Positions 55,496-64,000 of a DNA stretch of 64,000 nt are shown piece after piece. Source of the DNA: Macrothele yani (lineage: Eukaryota; Arthropoda; Arachnida; Araneae; Macrothelidae); NCBI GenBank assembly GCA_039090855.1, contig CM076997.1, positions 163,524,709-163,588,708 of the forward strand, in the 5' to 3' direction. The translations under genes and the position numbers were made by a program. Within the stretch, counting starts at the first letter, position 1. Each line of letters starts with the position of its first letter. A model generated the notes under the pieces. It made no database searches. It had not been told where the DNA came from and saw only the letters and a program-made list of their open reading frames with translations.

Positions 55496-57174
55496 TGATG
55501 AACTGGTACCCAGTTATTTAAAATCCAAATTTCATGTATTCAGATTTTAAAACCCGACTGGAAGAATTACCCAATCGAAAACCAAGACTTCTTATTTCAG
55601 AAACGAATGTTAATAGTTTGAAGATATATCTGCCCATACCTTCACAGTCGTTGTGATCCGTTCGTTTTTCCTGCTTTTTATGCAATGTAAACGACGAGTG
55701 TTTTCAATTCTATCACATACCTGTCTGTCTGTGATCTACGAATGAGACACAATGACGGAAAGAAATATACATTCTGAAGTAGACGAAACCATATGTACAA
55801 CGATATTCTTTTCAAAGGATATCGCGCTCTATCGAAAATGCGATAAAACCATGCGGCAGATTTACGGTGTCACTGAAAAATGACGTTATAGATCCCCAGA
55901 TACGTCAGAATCGTAGGCGAAATTCGATACTGGACGTTATGTTCCAAGAAATCTTGTATGCAACGCTGTGAAAAGGTATAAACTGCTATAAACAACAATA
56001 TACCATGTCTGAATGATAACATAAACAATGTCAAAGGTCAAGTGCTAAATGTCTAATCTGTTCCGGCATGACGCCCGTTGAATAGCCGAAGTGGTCATCG
56101 AAAGTATAGCAAGTAGAGTTGCAGAAGAGTGTATTTATTAGTAAACGTTCGCAAAATCGAACCAATTCCATGAAATAAATGAAGTGAAATTCATTGATTT
56201 TGGAAAAACTACGGGGCTAAATCAAATAAACATATCTCCAGATTTTAGAAGTTTTAGATCATTTAAATTATGTTTATACTCCAAACAATTTTGCATCCAT
56301 CTAAGGGGGTGAGTATACTTCCGTACATGGAAGAAATCAGGAGGCATTTTAAAATAACATATTTACAGCAAACATTTCTTGGGAGAGGGAAAGTTTTCCC
56401 CACTTAAAGTTATAGTACTTAAAATGATTCTGATTTAACATGACAGCTTAGACTTTAGTAAATGTCTAAGATTTGTTTCTTTTTCCTGAGGAAGTGGTGC
56501 CAGTTTAGGGGGTTATAATTTTCAGATTACGATTAGAAATATATTTCGATGATTATTTCATATTTTATTATTTTTATGATTATATTATTGGACCAATATT
56601 GCAGTGCTAAGAAAAAAAAGTACTTTCTGGTTTTTTCATGTAAAACTAAATAAGGGATGCGCCGGTTCGTATCTTTTGTGCCAGCCGAAGGTTAAATTCT
56701 GCGCATTTCCTGGAACCGGTAATTAAACAACTGGAAAACGAAAACTAATTTGAAAGAAAACACCAAGGAAAAGGAAGGTTGTTTGGCTATTATCACTGTA
56801 AGACGCAACAGAATCTATTTTTGTACAATCCTGGTAAACAACCAGGTGAAATTCTTGTTGAATGTGGGGACGGGAACTCATGCGTGCAAAGCCGCCTTCT
56901 AAACAGGAGTACAAATATTGATACTTCGGGAAGACCCCATAGAATTGAGTACAAGCTTCAAAGTGGTATGAACTCAAGACAAAAAATTTTAACAAGGAAA
57001 GTAATAAAATAATGCAACATTGAAAAAAAGCGAAGGAAAGGAAAAAGACATTTGCTAAAAAAAGATAAGTAAAGTAAAGACGGAGTGAGCAAAATTAGTG
57101 AGGAAAGAAAGAAAACATAGTATACCAAAACACATTAAACAAATATACGAATCAAAATCATGATATATATAACA
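55496..57174. other. no gene seen
   Basis: Nothing recognised on either strand. The last bases before 57175 are TA repeats. Confidence 0.35.
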
Positions 57175-59531
57175 GAAACCAGCGTGGAAATACTCTTGTT
57201 GAGTTTGCAGAGGCAGAAGGGTTTTTCATCTTGAACTCCTTTTTCAAGAAAAAGCCACACAGGAAATGGACATGGAGACATCCAAATGGGACGATAAGTG
57301 AAATTGATTTTATTATGTGTAACAAAAAATTCGCCATAGAAGACTACAGTGTGCTAAACAAGTTCAACACATGTAGTGACCATAGATTGGTGAGATGTAA
57401 GATGCACCTCAACACTAAACTCGAACGTAGCAAGCTCATAAGACAAACAAAATGTATTGACATAACCAACCTTAAAAACATCATAATACCTTCAAGTTGG
57501 AACTGAAGAACAGATTCTCTGCGTTAAAAGGCCTAGCATCGGAAGAAGTGGATATTTCTGAAGTTAACAGAAAAGTATCCAAAGCTCTCATGGAAACAGC
57601 AACAAAATTAGCTGGGTCTAAGAACAAATTGCATGTGAACAAATTATCAGGAAAAACCAAAATGTTGATGCAAAAAAGAAGAGATATGAGGACAACTAAA
57701 GAAGATGTGACTTCCAAAGTGGAATATATAGAGCTATGTAAGACAGTACAAAAAAGTATCACTAAAGACGTAACGAAATTCAATTGTGAACTAGTGAGGA
57801 AAGCAATTGAAAACAACAGAAGCCTAAAGATAGCAAAAGGGCATCTCAGTAAGGGAAAAACAGATCATGGCACTGAGAAAAGAAGATAGTTCTGTAACAA
57901 GAAATAGAGGCTAAATTTTGACAAGAGTGAAAGATTTCTACTCCATATTGTATGAAAGGGATGATACATGTACTCCAGACATCATGAAAGGTACCAGTAC
58001 CAGAGTTCTTCCAGTCCTCCCAACAGAAGTTGCACATGCAATCAAGAACATGAAGCGGGGAAAAGCTAAAGGAGAAGATGGAATTACTGTAGACATCATA
58101 CAAGAAGCAAGTGGAGAAATCGAAACAATACTCGCCCAAATTGTCACTCGATACCTTAATGAAGGGAAGATTCCTGAGGATTGGAACAACGCTACAATGA
58201 TCCTGCTACATAAAAAAGGCGACATTGAGGATCTCAGGACCTACAGACATATCAGCCTCCTATCAGTGGTTTATAAAATCTTCACTAAAGTTCTTTCACA
58301 CCGTTTAAAGGTAACACTGGACATGGCTCAACCGAGAACAAGCTGGATTCAGGAGTGGTTACAGCACAATAGATCATATGCACGTATTGAGAGAACTAAT
58401 TGAAAGAGCGAAGGAATATGAACTTCCATTTTGCAAAGCTTTTATCGATTATGTAAAAACCTTTGATTCGGTGAAACCATCAGCAGTTACAATGGCTCTG
58501 AAATCCTGCGGTATTGAAGATGCGTACATTAATATTATTAATAACATCTATGAAAATGCAAGTGCAAAGATTCGGCTCTTTGAAAATACAACACACATAA
58601 AAATTGGAAAGGGAGTGAGACAAGGTGACACCATATCTCCGAAGCTCTTTAATGCTACATTCGAAAAGGTCTTTCAATCACTGAACTGGGAAAACAAAGG
58701 AATAAAGATTAATGCAGATTATCTAACCTACCTTTGTTTTGCAGATGACGTAGTCATTTTTACAACTACCCCATCAGGGCTGCATAGTATGATCCAGGAA
58801 CCTGCTGACAAGAGTAAAGAAGTGGGATTAAAAATGAACTTTCAGAAGACAAAAGTGATGTTCAATGCTTTTACAAGAAATGAAGATTTATTGATTGATG
58901 GAGAAAAGCTGGAGATAACAGACACGTACGTTTATCTTGGACGGCAGATATCAAGTGAGGGTCACATTGATGAAGAAATTCATCGGCTTACAAAACTTGC
59001 CTTTAGAGCTTTTGGAAGAAACAGCATAATTTTCAAGAGCAATATGCCATTATGTCTTAAAAGAAAAGTGTTTGATCAATGCATCCTTCCAGTGCTTACG
59101 TATGGTGCAGAGACGTGGACCTTAACTAAAAGAGACATACAAAGGCTGCAGACAACTCAAAGGCGCAGGGAGAGGTGCATGCTTGGTGTAACCAGGACAG
59201 ATAAGAAGAGGAACTCGTGGATCGGAAAAATTACAAGAGTGGAAGACATCATGATCAGAGTAAACTCCCTGAAGTGGCAATGGGCTGGACATACTGCCAG
59301 AAGGACAGACCATCGATGAACAGCCAAAATTTTAGATTGGATTCCAAGGGACAGGAAAAGACCCAGAAGAATACCACATGGGAGATGGGTGGATGAAATT
59401 CGAAAGTATGCGGGAGTGACCTGGAGGAGACTGGCACAAGAAAGACCGTTGTTTAGGAAAACTTGGAGAGACCTTCGTCCAGCAGTGGATTGATAATGGT
59501 TGGCAATGACGATGATGATGATGATGATGAT
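57175..59531 (+). mobile_element. RTE-type LINE copy 5, 5' truncated
   Basis: Begins inside the endonuclease domain directly after a TATATA run and ends in (GAT)n followed by ATATATAAATAA. Collinear with copies 1, 3 and 4. Confidence 0.92.
57180..59500 (+). pseudogene. RTE endonuclease-reverse transcriptase, copy 5, multiply broken
   Basis: The end of the endonuclease is present (FFKKKPHRKWTWRHPNG, SEIDFIM, SDHRLVR). The RT continues with ILLHKKGDIEDLRTYRHISLL, a changed motif A (AFIDYVKTFDSV, normally YEKAFDSV), GVRQGDTISPKLF and CFADDVVIF. Frame changes occur near 57480, 57860 and 58335, plus stops at 57912 and 59317-59319. More damaged than copies 1 and 4, so older or under faster decay. 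Confidence 0.9.
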
Positions 59532-60349
59532 ATATAAATAATCCATATTCGATATAATATGGATTTCGGTTTTATACCATTTCCGATTTTTTGAAATTCT
59601 TACTAAGGATTTTGAGAGCACTTGTTCCGTCTGTAGTAGCGGATAGAACTAATTTATTTTTCTCCTAATTCCATTATGAAAATATAATTAGATGTTTCTC
59701 TTTACTTCATTTTTGCTTAATATTTCGATCTAAAACAGTTGGTAAGTATTCAATGAACATGAGTCATGTCAGAAAAAGGAATTAAAGTCAACGCTACTGT
59801 AAAATGTCAGCCACAAGTAGTTTGTCAATTTAGTGTCTCGTTTCCTTTCACTATTTCAGGAAAAGTATGTGAGCGTTTGTTTCGGAAATATCCTCGTTCG
59901 GGAAAGTTCTTTTATTTTTGAAGACAGCGGTTGCTAAATCGCTTAAAGTGATTTACTTGACAGTCCCTGTTTTATACAACGCAGTTGCAGAGGCAAAGAA
60001 ACTTAGAAGCCCTGAAGAAATATTTTGTGATTACTATTGTCCTGCGGTCTGGCTAATTTATTCTTACAGAAGGCTTCTTTAACATTGCGTAATTTTATGG
60101 TGCACATTGAACTTTAATTTCAAGATGCTAAATCGTCTTCCATTTTACATATTAGTAGACTTCCTACAGTTGTTTGGGACTCTTCAAACGCAATCTTAGG
60201 TTAACAAATTCAGCAAAACAAACTACTAATGTCATGTGTAACGAGACTACTAGCAATGTCCATAATGAAGGTATATGATAAAAATTCATTAAAAGAAAAA
60301 TGAGCCTAAATACCAAAAAAGTGTTAATCAATTTTTAGGTATATGCATA
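59532..60349. other. no gene seen
   Basis: Nothing recognised. Confidence 0.3.
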
Positions 60350-61542
60350 CACACCGATGAATCATTACATTATGACCACCCCCAGCCTAGAGAAATTAGT
60401 GCGCCTGGAGACCGAACGGTGGCGCAGGTGAAGTTTACAGATCAATATATATACAACCCGTAGACCGGCCTTTCGATTAGTAGAGTGTTTGGAGTCAAAA
60501 TGGGAAAACTGCCGATTAATCGGGGTTTGATAAAGGGCAAATTGTAATGGCGCGGCGCCTTGGAACTACGATCTGCATAACGGCGCGGCTTGTGGGTTTT
60601 TCACGTGCTTCTGTAAGGAGTAAGTATCAAAAGATGGTTAAACGACGAACCGTTGTCCAGCCGTGTGTCGTCCACAGCTCACTAATGCCAGAAGAGAGCG
60701 GAGACCGCGGAGAAGTGTTCACAGCGACCCCAGCGCAACAGTGCGACAAATCACCCGCAGCTACAACAGCGGTGATCAGAGCAATGTGGCGCAGCACACA
60801 GTTCATCGAAGCTTTTGCGCAAGGCCCTACATAGCCGAAGACCGAGACGGGTCACCATGCTCGCCAACAACATCAAATGCACGTCATCGCCAACAACACA
60901 TCAAATGGGCCCAAGATCATCGAAATTGGACCGTCGATAATTGGAAGAAAGTGGTCTGGTCTGACGAATCAAGATTCCTGGTGCATCACGTAGACGGCCG
61001 AGCGCGGATACACCGATTAACAACTGCGGCTATGTCACCTGGACGAACTGTTTGGCGGAAACAGGGAGGCGGCGGTGCTTTTCAGGCCCTATTATCCCAA
61101 TAGCACAGTCCTGGAGAGCTATCAGGTATTTGAACATCGTTAAGGACCACGCTCACCCATTCATGTCAAATGTTTTCCCTGCTGGTGATGATCATCACCA
61201 TCAGCATAAGACGCCATGCCACACTACCAGAATCCTCAAGGAGTTGTTCGGGGAATATGCTGATGACTTTCTATTAATACCCGTGCCTCCAAATTCACAG
61301 GACATGAATCCAATTCAACATTTGTGGTTCGAATAGGAAAAGCGGGTTCGCGCTAAATCATCCCCACCCCGAAATGTACGGGAACTGGAGGACCTGCTGT
61401 TGGCATTATGGTACCAGATACCATTGGATACCTATCGCTGCCTCACTGAATTGATGCCTCGCCGGGTGGCCGCTGCTTTGCGGACAAAACGGGGTCCTAC
61501 AGCTTATTAGGTAGGTGGTCATAATGCAATGGCTCATTGGTG
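60350..61542 (+). mobile_element. Tc1-like element, family D, complete ends
   Basis: The left end has CACCGATGAATCATTACATT and ATGACCACC. The right-end complement is CACCAATGAGCCATTGCATT and ATGACCACC. TA follows on the right; the left end has two extra bases after TA. Length about 1.19 kb. Confidence 0.9.
60500..61510 (+). pseudogene. Tc1-like transposase pseudogene (family D)
   Basis: The start ATG near 60500 gives MGKLPI, then the helix-turn-helix block (ITARLVGFSRASVRSKYQ). The first catalytic motif VVWSDESRFLVHH is intact near 60955. The second, usually QDNxPCH, reads QHKTPCH, so its Asp is lost. The third reads NPIQHLW near 61315, so Glu is Gln. At least two frame changes occur (between 60660 and 60830, and near 61055-61100). 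The C-terminus LMPRRVAAALRTKRGPT is readable up to 61500. Confidence 0.88.
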
Positions 61543-63305
61543 TAGTCAATAAAATGAATGTTGCTTCTATAAAATGCATTTTTTTAATGGTAGGTTTTCA
61601 TGGTGTCTACAGAAAACATATTCATAATTTCAATCACCCAAATAAAAACTGTGATTGTGTTCATAAAGGAAAATTTTACTATTCTTGGTTTCGCACGGGT
61701 CGAGAAAAATTATTCTGCATAGCGAATCTTCATGGGTGAAACTAAGAAAGTGCGATGAGATTTTTTGAAAATTAAAATATATCTTTCATTTATTTCCGCA
61801 TTATGCCCTTACTTTGTTTTTCGAATTAGTTTCAAGTGGCTTCAGTATAAATAGAACAATTTTGGACCAGCTGTGTATGTCTTTCCAAATAGAAGTGTAT
61901 TCAATATTTCGCAAACCCTAGCTGTACAACTTTCTCAAGTTACAAAGATACGTTTTGCAAGGGATAGTTAGCAATTCTGTTTAGAATTCTGTTATATTAT
62001 TTTCTATTAAATGTGTCCTATTGTTTCGGAGTCGATGAAAAGCTGCTGGCTAGTACACAGAGCTACAAAACCTTCGTAGATTTTATTTCATCCTCTTTAT
62101 TATAAAACTTTGCGATTTCTTCTTTCGTTGGAAATTTAATATTTGTCCAGAGCTCTTCCTTTTCAATAAATCTTCGTACTTTTGACAGACATATTTTTGT
62201 TTTGTAGGCAATGTACAGGTTCTCATGTTCTCATTTATAACGTTTATGTTCTGAAATATAATTTTCCATTTTCGACGTAAGAAGCAGAGTTCTCCGGTTT
62301 CCTTTCAACTAAAACCACATATGGAATTCTGTAGTCAGCATCCTTTTTTAATATCTTAGATTTTTTTTATCAGAGATATACGACATTGTGCAGTATATTA
62401 AACGTATTTGAGGTATCTAACGACTCGTGTGCTTCCTATTTGGAACAGGACGAGTATCTTGGTTTTGATTTTTCCTTGCAACAGATTTCCATCAACAGCT
62501 AAATATTGAAATACATTTTGCTGCAGAAGAGCAATTTTTCTACTGTCAATCATCGCTGAATTTCATTCAAAGATTTTGTAAGATGTGGTAATCATCATCT
62601 TTACTTAAGAGCTCCATTTAATTGTTGATTTCTCTCTTGATTATAAGTGAAGAGGAAAGAAAATGGAAATTCATTAGTCCATGGTTTAAACATTGACATG
62701 CCTTATAATAAAATTCCTATATGTAAAAATAACTGGAATCACTCGTAAGTTGTTTATGAAGTACATGTTTTTTAGGTTAAAAGTTTGTCGAGTTACATCC
62801 TCCGCTTCGCACGCAAAGGGTATTCAGAGGGGAAACATAGGCGTCCACAAAACTCGTATTCGGTATTCCATTGTACTATCTCTCTCTCTCTCTTTCTCTC
62901 CCTATCTCGTCCGTCCATGACAGGTTGACTCCCGCAAAGACGATTATGCTTCCCTTGGGGGTTATTGGCAAATTAATGCAGCCGGCTTGCTTCTGTTGTT
63001 TTTATAGAAGGAAGGTGAAATTTTCCAAATTGCAACGTTATTTTTAGTGTAGTATCCCTGCAGTGCCATGCGCACTGAATTACACTTTTACAAATGTTTC
63101 TTGATTCCATCGGAAAAGAAAGCATTTGCCTGCCCTTAAAGCCAAGTAAACATGATTTCTTTCAACTCCTCAGCACTGCCGAGCAGCTGAACTCATAGCA
63201 CATCTTGTAGAGAACTGAATAGATGGAAATCAATGGCTGGTTGCTCAGGGATTTAAGGTGGATAGGGAAGAACCTGACACACAAGATTATGAATTTTTGA
63301 AATTA
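61543..63305. other. no gene seen; (TC)n run
   Basis: A TCTCTCTCTCTCTC run lies at about 62878-62895. No element or gene is recognised otherwise. Confidence 0.35.
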
Positions 63306-64000
63306 CACTCACGGACAACGAAATTTGCGCACCAAGAAGGAAGTATCGGATTGAACTGAAATTTTATGGACGTAATGATACAGATGAATGATACACATGA
63401 TGGCAAAAACAGAGTTGCAGGACAATTACAGAGAGATCTGTGGCACGCAGTCCGGTCATCATCATTAACGCGTCGCACCTCCTAGGGCGGCAATACATGC
63501 TGAAATACGGTCCGGCATGGAGGTGAACGACACCTCATGCTATCCTGCGGCAGAGTGGACTACACGTGTTGGACGGTGTGCTCCGAATTGCAGATAGTGG
63601 GGCACGTCGGCAGCCGGTGTTTCAACTGGTCCTACACATGCTCAACAGGGAACATGTCCTTGAAGCGGGAAGGCCATGGAAATGTCTGGACATGACGTAG
63701 GCAGTCCTGGGATACCCGAGCCTTGTGCGGGCGGGCATTATCTTTCTGGTATAGCGCATCTAGAATACCCTGCCAGGAATGGTATCACATGGGGCCGTAA
63801 GATATCATCCACATACCACTGGCTAGTCAGAGAATCTCGTACCGCTACTAGAGCTGATCGGCTATCGTAGGCAATTGCTCAATAGACCATAATGCCCGCA
63901 GTGAGGGAGGTTTGGCGCTCGGTAGCGAGGTTGGGATTGTGCCGTTGACCGGAGGACCTCCACGCCCGGACAAGATGATCATCTGCCCCCAAAACGAAGC
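63306..64000 (-). mobile_element. Tc1-like element, family E, cut by the window end
   Basis: The 3' terminal end CACTCACGGACAACGAAATT at 63306 follows TA. On the minus strand a transposase remnant is readable: ERQTSLTAGIMV, SLTSQWYVDDILRPHVIPF, the second catalytic block LYQKDNARPHKAR near 63740, and PVEHVWDQLKHR near 63600, which keeps the third Glu. Frame changes are present (for example FKDM instead of SPDM before PVEH). The first catalytic motif and the 5' end lie outside the window. Confidence 0.85.

Overview
The window looks like repeat-dense, AT-rich animal nuclear DNA. The families present (RTE and Tx1/L1-type LINEs, a Penelope-like element, many Tc1-like elements, one mariner, tRNA-derived SINEs, long (TA)n runs) fit an invertebrate, most plausibly an arthropod; species or order cannot be told from this sequence. 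I see no recognisable host protein-coding gene, no rRNA and no intact tRNA. Almost everything with coding character belongs to a transposable element, and almost all of it is broken.

Layout. 189-8787: a Tc1-like element split by a full-length 7.36-kb Tx1/L1-type LINE (minus strand, 13-bp target duplication). 8807-15310: three RTE copies (-,+,-) separated by (TA)n; the second and third form a 1.4-kb tail-to-tail palindrome. 15987-17108: mariner remnant. 17109-26228: mostly featureless DNA with a MITE-like hairpin, two SINEs, a 47-bp minisatellite, an RTE 3' fragment and a Tc1 scrap. 26229-30629: a near-complete RTE, one nonsense codon from an open frame, followed by a Tc1-like element inserted in the (TA) tract at its 5' end. 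31195-32404: another Tc1-like element. 32700-36346: two SINE families, a decayed Tc1, and a 58-bp satellite that grew out of a SINE body. 36850-39018: a Penelope-like element and a palindrome built from similar ends. 39076-41607: two more Tc1-like copies and a perfect 28-bp hairpin. 45240-47285: a higher-order tandem array whose every monomer carries a CTCF-like core. 47490-47888: a tRNA-like SINE head and a Tc1 3' end. 51739-53670: a GC-richer unit with an ORF1-like RGG protein gene, two paired-CCAAT modules and five histone-type 3' stem-loops. 57175-59531: another RTE copy. 60350-61542 and 63306-64000: two Tc1-like elements.

How it works together: there is no operon or pathway. The relations are between elements: a LINE landing in a DNA transposon, RTE copies seeding or targeting (TA)n tracts, Tc1-like elements using the TA targets those tracts offer, and satellites growing from element sequence. 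The most unusual items are the histone-type stem-loop unit (51.7-53.7 kb), the CTCF-like trimeric array (45.2-47.3 kb), the SINE-derived B-box satellite (35.6-36.1 kb) and the RTE palindrome (11.36-14.15 kb).
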